Source: Humulus lupulus (Eukaryota; Streptophyta; Magnoliopsida; Rosales; Cannabaceae). Taken from it: 64,000 nt of DNA. The stretch lies in contig NC_084799.1 of NCBI RefSeq assembly GCF_963169125.1, positions 67,386,143 to 67,450,142 of the forward strand, read 5' to 3'. The position numbers and the translations under genes were made by a program. Shown in pieces: positions 33,890 to 45,157 of this stretch (positions within the stretch are counted from its first letter, which is position 1; each line of letters begins with the position of its first letter). The notes beneath the pieces were generated by a model. It saw only the letters and a list, made by a program, of their open reading frames with translations, did not search any database and had not been told where the DNA came from.

Positions 33890-34868
33890 CTATGAAATAT
33901 AACAAAAAAAATGATTAGTAAATTAATATTTACAAATATTAAGAAACTAACTATGGATTAAGAATCTAGATGTGTCTATATATTGATATGGATGTCTATA
34001 TATTTATACAGTAAATGAGACAAATATGTCAAATATGTAAAGCTCACATAAAACGTGTGGTTTGTATTGGCATATAAATTGTTACATATATAAATGTGTA
34101 AGTATGTTATTAGATAAAATCAGAGCTTTTATACAAGATCACCAGATGTTCTAGTCAACTGAAATAAACAAGTCTAAAAAAGATTCACCAAATGTGAAAT
34201 ATGTATGTCTCATACCCCTAATTTAAATGAATGAAACATTAAAGAAAGACTCTCATAGTTTGACACAACATTGAATTCTAGTGAAGTTGCATACACCTAA
34301 TTTATAATTGCAAATAAAAATATATTACTAGATTGTTTGAAATTAAAATCCAATTAATAATACATTCACATCCTAATATCAGTAAAGATAACATAAAGAA
34401 TGAATTTTTACCACACCCAAGAGCTGTATAATTAAAACAACCAAAACAAAAGGACTTGCTTTGTCAATACATAACATCAAACTACATAAAATACTGAAAT
34501 ATGATTCTAATATTTTGAAACACAATAAAGAAAATTAAATTATTGAATAGAATGTGCACTAGTGAATCATAAACAATGAAATTGAGACAAAGAACCATCT
34601 TTTCATTTCAAGAGCATTCAATGGGTAATAATCAAGTTGTTGGAGAGAGCAAGAGTGTTTTGCAACAAGGGTGTGAGTGAGTGAACATGTTTTATGAAGC
34701 TAGAAAATTTAAGAGGAAACTTTAGAAAAGAGTCACAAGATCTAGCAGAAAAGCCTTAGTTGTAAACTGAGGTAGTAATTGTATTTATAGAAAAAATATT
34801 ACAACTTACATTTGTAGACGAATTTCACGAGGCACTAACTGATGAAGGACAAGATGACTAACTATGAA
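33890..34868. other. CAC-3 intergenic DNA
   Basis: About 980 bases between the transposase end and the accessory gene start, AT-rich. No reading frame or repeat that I can assign; it should contain the accessory gene's promoter or an intron of the shared transcript. Confidence 0.5.
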
Positions 34869-36456
34869 TTAAGAATCTGCATCATCATCACATCCTGATT
34901 CTGTAGAACTTTTAGTGTCATCACTTGAGAGAAATGTTTCATTATTACAGAATATATTTCCTTCATCAAAATCTTCATTTAAGTCACTATCCTTGTCAAC
35001 ATTTTGATTTTGGTTTGAAATTAAATCAACAACAAGTTGGTATGAAAGAGTTACAGAAGGAACATCTAATCGAACTAAAGACAAACTTTCAATGAAATCC
35101 TCAGTTAGTTGAAAAGGTGGCAATCGAAATGATTCTTCTTCTTGGAACACATCATTATTTACTGTTTCTTTCATAATTTTAGGAATGTCATAAATAGATC
35201 GATGATTTACTTTTTGAACAATCCTCCAATTTCAACCACGCTTCATATCAAGCAAATAGAAAACTTGTTGTGCTTGAGTTTCCAAGATATATGGTTCATT
35301 AGAATACCAATCAGTAGATGTATTGATGGAAGTCAAATTATGATCCACAACAATTGATCTACCTTTTGGATTGGAGTTATACCACCTGCAACGAAATAAG
35401 AACACCTTCCGATTTAAAATGAATGACAACTGCAAAATCTCAATCAAGACACCATAATATAGGATATTAATATTTTCATGATCACCTTCAGTGAAAATTC
35501 CAGAACATTGTGTCTTAAGAGTATCGTTGCGCTCATTACATCGAAATCGAACAACATTTAAAATACAACTTTGGTAGGTGTTGTACCATTCAAGTGGACC
35601 TTGAGATAAAGAGTACAAATCATCATTGGCAATAGGTGATTTTTGAACTCGCATTTGAGACACCTATAGTATGAAAGAATTTGAATTATGATGAATGATG
35701 TCACAACTTAAGAATTTAGTAAGAAACCATTAATGATAATCTCTTACTTTATTCTTAAACCAAGAAGGAAATTGTTCTTTGTGCTCTAAGGAAACTTCTG
35801 AATCTGGAAGACCTTTTTCTTCCAACAACTTTATATGATCACTACATTCAAATTCATTTCTATGAATAAGTAAATGATATTTTGTTGAGATAATTTAGAG
35901 GAAGAAAAAATTTGTTACTTACTCGAGAAAATCTTGGATATCATCTACAAAATTGTTCAATATATACCATCGAACGACTTTTCTTCAATTTTGAAGCAAT
36001 TTGACAGTAGATGCCCCTAATTGATGAACATTGGAGTAGAAAACATCTAACTTATGATTTGGAGAAGGATTATCCCAATTATGCTCGGGTCTTGTAAATC
36101 TTTTCTTTATGTTAGAAACATATCTTGACAAGAAAGTTACAGCTTCATCTACAACAAAAGCTTCTGCTACGGAACCATCAGGCCGAGACATGTTTCTCAC
36201 ATATTTCTTGTACAAACCCATATGGCATTCTGTCCCAAACATCCATCTTGAAGCAACTGGACCACCTAATAACACTTGATCGGGTAGGTGAACACAAAGA
36301 TGAACCGTTATGGTAAAAAATGATTGGGGAAATATCTTTTCCAGCTTGCACAAAATTATTACAATTCCATCTCTCAATTCTTCTATGTCAGAAATTTGTA
36401 ATGTTTTTGCACAAATTTTTTGAAAGAATTGGCAGAGTTCAATCAAAGTCCTTGAC
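34869..36456 (-). pseudogene. CAC-3 transposase, C-terminal half (DUF4218 and DUF4216)
   Basis: The DUF4218-like part (35985-36456) has LCQFFQKICAKTLQISDIEE, HLPDQVLLGGPVASRWMF and RPDGSVAEAFVVDEAVTF. A linker exon around 35750-35870 follows. DUF4216 (35232-35663) has FLFRCRWYNSNPKGRSIVVD and DWYSNEPYILETQAQQVFYL, ending at a TGA. An acidic tail is at 34869-35174 (FDEGNIFCNNETFLSSDDTK). The TNP2 catalytic core is absent: the frame runs into TK-2 LTR sequence at about 36457, and the first 16 or so codons of the open frame there are LTR-derived. It belongs to a CACTA family distinct from CAC-1 and CAC-4. Confidence 0.85.
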
Positions 36457-37159
36457 ATGGTGCACGTGGAGTGCATGCCACCATGGCTGAGATTGGACAT
36501 AAGTCAAGGACTTAAAGGACTCAGTTTATAAGATAAGATTGGCATAGTGCACGTGGAGTGCAGGCCACCATGGCTGGGCCACCCTGGGAGTGCAACATGC
36601 ACTTGACTGGCTCGGATGCCAACAAATTGAAAGGAAGTGCGACACGCGCTTGCGTGACCCCATGGTTGCCAATTTGTATAATGAATATGCTAGTTTCAAT
36701 TATTACTGTTTGATAGATATATTACTCTATGACCTGTTTAATATGTTTTCTTGCTGAGTCTTTTGGCTCACAGGTGCTTTGTGGTGCGGGTAAAGGTAAA
36801 GAGAAGCTCAACCAGCCATAAGTCAGAGGGCGATAGTAGTGACATGTACATATGCAATCCACTCTGTCACCACGGCCGAGATGTTCAAGGGAACTAGGGT
36901 TAAACCCAACTTTTGCCGCCTAGGCCGGCTTGTTATGTAACTTGAATGTTGTAACCATCTTTTAAACTGATGTTTTTTTGGGATTCCGTGTAAAGAACGT
37001 GCTTTTAACTTAATGAAAATGCTTATGAGTTTACCAAAAGTTTTAATACCTAATCTTCTAGTGGCTTAATCATACGTTTAGTCCAAATGACATGTTTAGC
37101 AGGTCCAGCACTGTTTTTAAACACACTTGGTAATGGAACCTAATTAGCAGGGCGTTACA
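36457..37159 (+). repeat. TK-2 5' LTR, 5'-truncated
   Basis: About 700 bp matching the last part of the 3' LTR (about 44480-45157), ending GGCGTTACA. About 1.7 kb of LTR is missing, including the start, so this copy probably has no promoter. At the left edge GGTGCACGTGGAGTGCA...CCACCATGGCTG appears twice, about 85 bases apart, once at the junction and once in its normal place. Confidence 0.88.
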
Positions 37160-37162
37160 ACT

Positions 37163-37174
37163 TGGTATCAGAGC
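37163..37174 (+). promoter_or_regulatory. TK-2 primer binding site
   Basis: TGGTATCAGAGC three bases after the LTR end, a perfect match to the methionine initiator tRNA primer site used by plant retrotransposons. Confidence 0.88.
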
Positions 37175-37384
37175 AGCCAAGGTTTAAGGGTTCCTAATGA
37201 TGGACTGGACATGTACATGTACATTCACTGCTGAAGACAAGCTCGACTCAGGGTTGGGTAACTATTAATACAGTTATGTGTATATATGCTTAAATGAATT
37301 GTGTCTGCTTTACCTGCTAGTTTAAATAAGAACATGAATTATTTTGATAGGGCCTGGCCCTTGGCTACTGTATGTGGATTGAGA

Positions 37385-37630
37385 ACGTGTTTATTAGCGC
37401 GATGGGTATTTGTAAATTCCATAGGATTGCTTATTAGCGTCATTGAACTTGATGAATGTCAGAAATGCTTATTAGCGCCACTATATGCTAAAGGAAAATG
37501 TTTATTAGCATTGCTAAGTGGTTATGCATGCCAAGAATGTGCTTATTAGCATCTTGTTTAAGTGATATCATGAATTTCTCTGCTTATTAGCATGATTATT
37601 GTATGTGAATTATTGGGATGCTTATTAGCA
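37385..37630 (+). repeat. Phased TTATTAGC repeat in TK-2 leader
   Basis: Seven copies of TGCTTATTAGC or close variants, with the TTATTAGC core at 37391, 37431, 37469, 37502, 37543, 37584 and 37622. Spacing is 33-41 bases, mostly 38-41, while the sequence between copies is poorly conserved. It lies between primer site and gag start. Confidence 0.75.
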
Positions 37631-37742
37631 TTGTCAATGCATGTGGATTCTTATTCGATCGGTTTTGAACCGTGGGTTGATGTAAGATAATGTTATTACT
37701 GCCTGATAAGTCGAGTCATTGATTGCAGATAGACTTGGAAGT

Positions 37743-38711
37743 ATGCTTCCAGGGCAATCTAATGAACCAGCCGGCGCTAGAAATAAGGCTGAAAGTAATG
37801 ATCAGGGTCTGAACCCTCCGCCAGCTCCTGAGAACTGGCAACAGGTGCTTGCAGACTTGCAAGCTCAAAAACAGAGATAGAATGAAGAGATTCGACAGTT
37901 AAGGCAACAGCAGGTTCCGGCTGGGAACGCTACATCAGGGGCCCCATCTGTTGTTCCAGTACCGGTCGTACAGCAGCAGACAGAGTTGGAGAACCGCTAG
38001 GAGTTGGTATATGAGCGGTTCAGGAAGCAGCACCCTCCGATTTTCGAGGGTGGCACAGATCCACTTAAGGCAAAATAGTGGATGGCGATGATTACATCTA
38101 TTTTAGATTTCATGAGAGTTATGGGCAATGAAAGAGTGGCTTATGCCACGTACATGTTTCAGGAGGATGCCCGAATCTGGTGGGAGGTGGTGTCCCAAAC
38201 TAGAAACGTAACCACAATGGGTTGGGAAGAGTTTAAAACCCTCTTTAATGAAAAGTTTTACAATAAGGCCGTTAAAGCTACAAAGGCCGAGGAATTCAGT
38301 AAACTGTTGCAAGGGGGTATGTCAATGACCGAATATGCCCTGATATTCGACAGATTAGCTAAGTTCGCTCCAGACTTGGTGCCCACTGATGGGACGAGGA
38401 AGGAAAGATTCCTCTAGGGGCTACAGCCTATGATAGTCCGGGATGTCAGAATTACCACTGTACCTGGAGTGACGACATATGCTCAGGTAGTGGAGAGAAC
38501 CCTTACTGCAGATGGAGCTGAGAATAAAATCTGGCGTGATAACTCAACAAGGAGGGATATGAGGAGGACGGAACCTCCCCTCTCAGGATCAAGTAGGGGC
38601 GGAGGCCCCGGCGACCAGAAAAGGAAGACCCCGGATACTAGTTCTGCTCCTAGACCTGATAGGAGGCCACATAGTGCACAGATTGGCCGCCAGGGCAACA
38701 ATGAGAACTAG
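37743..38711 (+). pseudogene. gag: TK-2 gag
   Basis: The start is taken at ATG 37743 (MLPGQSNEPAGARNKAESND). A glutamine-rich helical N-terminus is followed by the capsid domain with VYERFRKQHPPIFEGGTDPL, EDARIWWEVVSQTRNVTTMG and EYALIFDRLAKFAPDLVPTD, as in TK-1. The basic C-terminal part contains RPHSAQIGRQGNN. Stops are TAG at 37878-37880, near 37997, near 38077, near 38416 and at the end. The zinc knuckle ([11 protein letters not shown], then [11 protein letters not shown]) follows at about 38730-38800 across a frame break. Confidence 0.88.
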
Positions 38712-38719
38712 AAGACATA

Positions 38720-40245
38720 TCCGGAATGTGCCAAATGCAGGAGACGTCATCTAGGCGAAGGCCTGTTTTGTATGTGGACTTGTGGGGCATCTCAAGAAAG
38801 ACTTCCCAAGACTGAAGAAAGAAGAACCTAAGAAGCCAGACAGCTCGACTCCAGCTCAAGTATTTGCATTGACACAAGCTGAGGCTAGGGCCTCAGTGGT
38901 CACAGGCCAGCTTTCTAGTGCTGGCATATCTTATTCTGTGCTGATTGATTCTGGTGCTACACAATCTTATGTTATTGAGCTGGCACCAGGAACAGAGCCA
39001 GTGTGTAGGGCACCTTACAGAATGGGCCCAGCAGAGTTGAAGGATCTCAAGGTACAATTACAGGAGTTGTTGGATCTGGGTTGTATTAGACCCGCTTTCT
39101 CACCATGGGGTGCGCCAGTGTTATTTGTGAAGAAGAAGGACGGTTCTCTAAGGATGTGCATAGACTATAGAGAACTGAATAAGTTGACTATCAAGAACAA
39201 GTATCCTCTACCAAGGATAGACGACTTATTTGATCAACTGCATGGTAAAACAGTGTTTTCAAAGATAGATCTTCGATCTGGTTATCACCAGTTAAGAATT
39301 AAGGATGAAGACATACCCAAGATATCCTTCCGTACCAGATATGGGCACTATGAGTTCCTCGTTATGTCATTTGGTTTGACTAACGCCCCGGCAGCTTTTA
39401 TGGACATGATGAACAGGGTGTTCAAGGACTATCTGGACCGATTCGTGATTGTTTTTATCGATGATATCTTGGTTTACTCACAGCCAGAGGAAGAGCATGA
39501 GCATGAGCAGCACCTCAGGTTTGTCTTGCAGAGACTGAGAGAGCATAAGTCATTTGCGAAGTTTAAGAAGTGTGAGTTCTGGTTACCACAGGTGACATTC
39601 TTAGGTCATATCATTAGTAGGGAAGGGATCAAGGTAGACCCAGCTAAGATTGAAGCTTTTAAGAACTGGCCAAGGCCAAGGAATGCCTCCGAGATTAGAA
39701 GCTTCCTTGGATTGGCAGGCTACTACAGGAAATTTGTCGAAGGATTCTCAAGAATATCGTCTCCACTAACGGAATTAACACGTAAGAATAAGAAGTTTAC
39801 ATGGTCAGATAGATGTGAGAACAGTTTCCAGGAGTTAAAGCAGCATTTGATTACCACTCCAGTCTTGAGTCTTCCGACTGGTCAGGAGAAGTTTAAGGTT
39901 TACTACGATGCTTCGAGGCAGGGGCTAGGTTGTGTCCTTATGCAGTCAGAGAAGGTTATTGCCTATGCTTCACGTCAATTGAAGGATTATGAGCAGAGAT
40001 ATCCAACCCATGATTTGTAGTTGGCAGCAGTGGTCTTTGCTTTGAAGGTATGGAGGCATTACCTTTATGGAGAGAAGTGTGAGATATACACGGACCACAA
40101 GAGCCTCAAGTACTTCTTTACACAGAAGGATTTGAATATGAGACAGAGGCGTTGGTTGGAACTGGTGAAAGACTATGACTGCGATATTCTTTATCATCCA
40201 GGGAGCTAATGTGGTGGCTGATGCCCTAAGTCAGAGAGGTCCGGG
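38720..40245 (+). pseudogene. TK-2 protease-RT-RNase H with internal deletion
   Basis: The open frame 38782-40020 runs from the second half of the zinc knuckle through [15 protein letters not shown] and the protease motif [12 protein letters not shown], then straight into [18 protein letters not shown] of the RT N-terminus. Against TK-1 some 170 codons (rest of protease and linker) are missing, in frame. RT is otherwise complete, with [40 protein letters not shown] and [12 protein letters not shown]. RNase H has [20 protein letters not shown] at 40018-40020 replaces the Glu of the family motif; the frame continues to YHPGS at about 40200 and then shifts. Confidence 0.92.
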
Positions 40246-42703
40246 GCAGTTGTATAGTGTGAGGCGGATATCCAAGGAGTTAACAGAGGATATGACCAAG
40301 GCAGGGATTGAGTTAGTAGTGGGCCTGTTAGCCAACATTACCCTGCAGTCTACTCTCCTAGAAAGAATAAAGGAGAGTCAATTACAAGAGCCACAGTTGG
40401 TGAAGATTAGAGAGGATGCCCTAGCTGGAGCGGCTAGGGACTATTCTATATCAAATATGGGTCTGCTAAGATATAAGGGTCGGATTCGCATTCCGATGGA
40501 TGTTGTTATTAGACGAGAGATTTTGGATGAATCTCATACTACTCCGTATTCCTTACATCCCGGCACTACGAAGATGTACCAGGACTTAAGAACTTTGTAT
40601 TGGTGGGCGGGGATTAAGGGTTATGTAACTGAGTATGTAGCCAAGTGTCTGATGTGTCAGCAGATCAAAGCTGAACATCAGAGACCTGCAGGATTATTAC
40701 AACCCTTAGACATCCCAGAGTGGAAATGGGAAGACATCGAAATGGACTTTGTGGTGGGATTGCCTAAGACGGCGGGTCAGCACGATTCAATATGGGTGAT
40801 TGTGGATAGATATACTAAATCAACTTACTTTTTACCAGTGAAGACGACTTATATCGTTGACCAGTATGCAGATCTCTATTTAAAAGAGATAATGCGTCTT
40901 CATGGAGCTCTGAGGTCGATTGTGTCAGATCGAGACCTCACCTTTACTTCCAATTTCTGGGGAAGTTTGCAGAAGGCAATGGGCATGCAACTGAAGTTTA
41001 GTATAGCGTATCATCCTCAGACCGATGGTCAGTCTGAGAGGACTATCTAGATACTGGAGGACATGCTGAGGGCATCTGTACTGGATTTTGAGGGGTCTTG
41101 GAGTAAATGTAATGCCCTGGTTACCCCAGAACAGTTACGGTGAATGGTGAACAGGAAATTTGACTCTCTACCCGAGTCCTTTGCTTAAAAACGTGCTCTA
41201 AGTGTTATTAACAGGCTAAGGTGGAAAACCAATAAAAAGGAAAGGATATATTTTAATAAATGCATAAAACTGTACATGGGCCCATAAAAAACATTTACAA
41301 GTTATTTACAACTCAAAAAGGTCATTACTGTCTCAAATTTACAAACCCGCCGACCTAAGCGGCAAAAATAGGGTAAACCCCCTAGTTCCTTTGAGAACTC
41401 CATGGCTGTGGTGGTCAAGCGGCTGCATATGTACACATCATATATATCTCAAGTCAAATGACCTTAATGCCCCTAGGTCAAACAAAAGTTTCTAAAGCCT
41501 CCCAAGGGTAAAATCATCATCTTTCACCTATTTCGTTAATCATAATTAACGCTCTCAAATTCCCGCTATTCTCGATATTCTCAAATACCAATAATTCATA
41601 TCCTGTTACCCTTTTATTCCCGGCAATGCTCTAATCATTAAATCACCCCGAGACTCACCCCTAATCATTAAATCACCCCGAGACTCACCCCAAGCCTCGA
41701 ACTTAATCCCGTCATGACTAAACCGCTACTTAATATTCAAAGATCGTCTCATGCCGAATAGCTCGAACAAATCCACATTATAATGTGGCCTCAACAATAC
41801 ATCACCGACATGCAAACAAATATACAATTACGCCCTTAACAGGCCAAATTACCAAAATACCCTTGCCATGAAATGTGGACCCACATGCATGCATTTAACA
41901 TCATATTATAATATAATTCACATAAACATGCATATACTCATTTAATGGCATAATTAAACATTTATGACCCTCCCGGCCTACTAATCGACCATTAAACCGC
42001 ATTAGGGATTTCGGGGCATTATAGAAAATATTTACCCCTGATAGAGTTTTCCTACAATAACAACTATCAGGCGACCATATGATTGGCTCCTTATGAGATG
42101 TTGTGTGGTAGGAAGTACAGATCACCTATTCACTGGGATGAGTTGGGTGAGCGTAGATACTTGGGTCCTGAGGCAATTCAGAGGACCAATGAAGCTATTG
42201 AGAAGATCAGAGCTCGGATGCTCGCATCGCAGAGTAGACAGAGAAGTTATGCAAATCTGAAGTGTAGGAACGTGGAGTTCTAGGTGGGAGACTATGTCTT
42301 CCTTAGAGTCTTACCACTCAAGGGGGTGAGAAGGTTTTGCAAGAAGGGCAAGTTGAGCCCTAGGTTCGTAGGATTATTTGAGATTCTGGAAAGAATCGGT
42401 CAGGTGGCCTATAGGTTGGCATTACCTTTGGTGTTTTCGGCCGTGCACAAAGTGTTTCATATCTCGATGCTGCAGAAGTATGTTTCTGACGAGACTCACG
42501 TGCTGAGTTACGAAGATCTGGACCTGCAGACAGATTTGTCCTTTGATGAGCAGCTAGTCCAGATATTAGACAAGAAGGACAAGGTCCTAAGGAATAAAGT
42601 TATACCTTTAGTGAAGGTATTATGGAGGAATAGCAAGGTTGAGGAGGCGACCTGGGAGTTGGAATCAACTATGCGGGACCAGTATCCTGAGCTGTTCAGG
42701 TAA
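40246..42703 (+). pseudogene. TK-2 integrase, split by a solo LTR, with chromodomain
   Basis: The first part (to 41107) has the zinc finger HPGTTKMYQDLRTLYWWAG with CLMCQQIKAEH, core motifs EDIEMDFVVGLPKT and IVSDRDLTFTSNFW, and DGQSERTI followed by TAG at 41048-41050. The solo LTR sLTR-2 occupies 41108-42023. The second part (42024-42703) resumes in the tyrosine-leucine-proline codons of the core, then MAPYEMLCGRKYRSPIHWDE, GKLSPRFVGLFEILERIG and the chromodomain-like end LVQILDKKDKVLRNKVIPLV with ATWELESTM. A TAG at 42281-42283 stands before VGDYVF. Length without the insertion is normal. Confidence 0.92.
41108..42023 (-). mobile_element. sLTR-2: solo LTR inserted in TK-2 integrase
   Basis: 916 bp, on the plus strand TGTAATGCCC to GGGGCATTATA; same family as the LTR at 1-975 and distantly related to the TK-2 LTR (shared GTGAATTATATTATAATAT). 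TSD GTAAA at 41103-41107 and GAAAA at 42024-42028, one mismatch. It is shorter than the relative at the window's left edge, so it also carries an internal deletion. A direct duplication of about 27 bp (ATCATTAAATCACCCCGAGA and following) lies near 41633-41690. It is the deepest layer of the nest. Confidence 0.93.
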
Positions 42704-42726
42704 AATTTCGAGGACGAAATTCCTAT

Positions 42727-42740
42727 AAGGAGGGGATAGT
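42727..42740 (+). promoter_or_regulatory. TK-2 polypurine tract
   Basis: AAGGAGGGGATAGT directly before the 3' LTR, preceded by AATTTCGAGGACGAAATTCC, as in TK-1. Confidence 0.75.
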
Positions 42741-45157
42741 TGTAACATTCCAAATTTCCTAATGTGGCTGACTGCCTGGATTAGGGGGCCGGGAGGCAAT
42801 ATTTGAGTTATTATGTGAATTATATTATAATATAATTATGCTTGCATGTTAGAAATATTAAATATGTGTATGTGGGCCCGTTTCTTATAAGAAGGGTATT
42901 TTAGTAATTTGACCTGTTCAGGGTATAAATGCAAAAATGTGTTTGTGTGATTGAGACCACACTACTATGTGGATATGTTTGGGTTACTCGACGTGGGGCG
43001 ATCTCGATGAGCAAGTTAGTGGAAAAGTCACAACGGGGTTTTATACCCGGCTCGGGGTGAGCTTGGGGGTATTTTAGTAATTTAGTACATTACCGGGAAT
43101 TAGTGGGTAATGGGAAATTATTAGTAATCATGTGAGAATATTGGAGCTAATGAGAATTATATGATATAAGTTATGGATAGCGGGGTTTGAGACAAAGGAC
43201 AAAATTGCCCTTGTGAGCACTTAATGAATAGGCTAAGGGCAAGGGGCAAAATAGTCAATTTTGTCCAAGTATAGGACTTGGAGGGCTAGGAACGTATCAG
43301 AAAGGTTAGGAAACTCAATTCTCAGCAACTCACTTATTTCCTCTTTATCTCTTGAAGTTTTGGAAGAAGGTTGAGGAAATTGAAGAACAACGCTTAGAAA
43401 TTAAGGTGTTAAAGCTTGGGGGACTAGACGATTGGCTTAAGAGGATCATCATAGCAGAGGTAAGGTCTTAATTCAAAAATTCATTTATGAAATCTCTGTG
43501 GTTTTGATTGAAGCTTAAAGTCTTGCATGTTTGATGGTTGGGAAGTTGAGTTTTGAGATTTTTGATGGGTTTTAATCTAGTATTTAGGTGGGTTTGGTTG
43601 GTGAGAATGAGTATATTGATTGTGGGAATTGAGCTGGAGGATTGGGAGAGAATTGGGTGGTTTTTGGTTGGGTTCGGCTAAGGAAAAAACCCATAAAATC
43701 TAGGTTCGAAGGGCTAGGCCACGGCCCTATTCTTGGTATGCCACGACCCTACGAAGCAAGAAGGAGCTAGAAGGGCTCGGAGGCAGAGGCGGGCCACGGC
43801 GCCTCAGGGGAGCGCCGCGGGGCGTGTTGTTTTTCCAGGGAGGCCGAGCCTCTGACTTAGAGGCGGGCCGCGGCATTGCACCATAGGGCCGCGGCCTTTA
43901 AGGGGATTTTTTGCCCTGATGAGGTTTTTAGATCGGGAACTTAACCAGTTGGGCTCGGGGTCTATTCTACTTCCTTGTTGAGTGGAATTCGACGTCCCGA
44001 GGGCCAGTATTTGGTCTGGAAGCTTTTATTCTTTCATGGTTGATGGAGTTCCTTATTATAGTTGTGACTAGGTCTACGCTAAGGGCTCGAATCGGGGATC
44101 GTACTCAAAGGGGCGTTGCTAGTAACTTGCATCCGGATCGAAGGTAAGAAAACTGCACCCATAACGTGAATGTGTGATTAGAGCTTAATTAATGCTGAAC
44201 ATGATTATGTTAATGAATATATGAATAGGTACTCTAGAATGCGCGTAATTATGATTTTTCCTACGACTGCTATTTGAATGTATTATAATGCATTGCAATT
44301 GTTGATATGAATGATATATGAGATGTGTGGTTATCTGTTGTGTCTGGGAAGCTCGGTTTATAAACCAGAGGGTTATTAGGTTGTTGAGTGGGGATCGACT
44401 TATTAGTTGAGGGCATATTGGATTCGAAAGACTTGTCGTATGAGTAGAGAGTCTTAAAGCATCGACTTACAAGTCGAAGGCATGTGAGGCTTGACTTATA
44501 AGTCAAGGACTTAAAAGACTCAATTTATAAGCTGAGATTGGCATGGTGCACGTGGAGTGCAGGCCACCATGGTTAGGCCACCCTGGGAGTGCAACATGCA
44601 CTTGACTGGCTCAGATGCCAACAAATTGAAAGGAAGTGCGACACGCGCTTGCGTGACCCCATGGTTGCCAATTTGTATAATGAATACGCCAGTTTCAGTT
44701 ATTACTATTTGATAGATATATTACTCTATGAATTGTTTAATATGTTTTCTTGCTGAGTCTTTTGGCTCACAGGTGCTTTGTGGTGCAGGTAAAGGTAAAT
44801 ATAAGCTCAACCAACCATGAGTCGGAGGGCGATAGCAGTGACATGTACATATGCAGTCCGCTCGTTCACCACGGCGGAGATGTTCAAGGGACCTAGGGTT
44901 AAACCCAACTTTTGCCGCCTAGGTCGGCTTGTTATGTAACTTGAATGTTGTAACCAGCTTTTAAACTAATGTTTTTTTGGGATTCCGTGTAAAGAACGTG
45001 CTTTTAACTTAATGAAAATGCTTATGAGTTGACCAAAAGTTTTAATACCTAATCTTCTAGTGGCTTAATCACACGTTTAGTCCAAATGACCTATTTAGCA
45101 GGTCCAGCACTGTTTTAAACACACTTGGTAACGGACCCTAATTAGTAGGGCGTTACA
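42741..45157 (+). repeat. TK-2 3' LTR
   Basis: 2417 bp, TGTAACATTCC to GGCGTTACA. The part from about 44480 pairs with the truncated 5' LTR. A GC-rich block with GGCCGCGGC-like segments lies at 43730-43910, unusual in this AT-rich neighbourhood. No gene inside. Confidence 0.92.

Larger units (their letters stand above)
36457..45157 (+). mobile_element. TK-2: Del/Tekay chromovirus, 5' LTR truncated
   Basis: Plus-strand element: partial 5' LTR, primer site, repeat-rich leader, gag, protease fused by deletion to RT, RNase H, integrase split by sLTR-2, chromodomain, polypurine tract, full 2417-bp 3' LTR. It is the same lineage as TK-1 (many identical RT and integrase motifs) but a different family with unrelated LTR sequence. 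No TSD can be tested because the left edge is missing. It sits in CAC-3, between the transposase C-terminus and an unassigned segment at 45158. Confidence 0.93.

Noticed and set aside
43730..43910. GC-rich block taken as a possible CpG island or gene
   Set aside because: It lies inside the TK-2 3' LTR and has no open frame of note.
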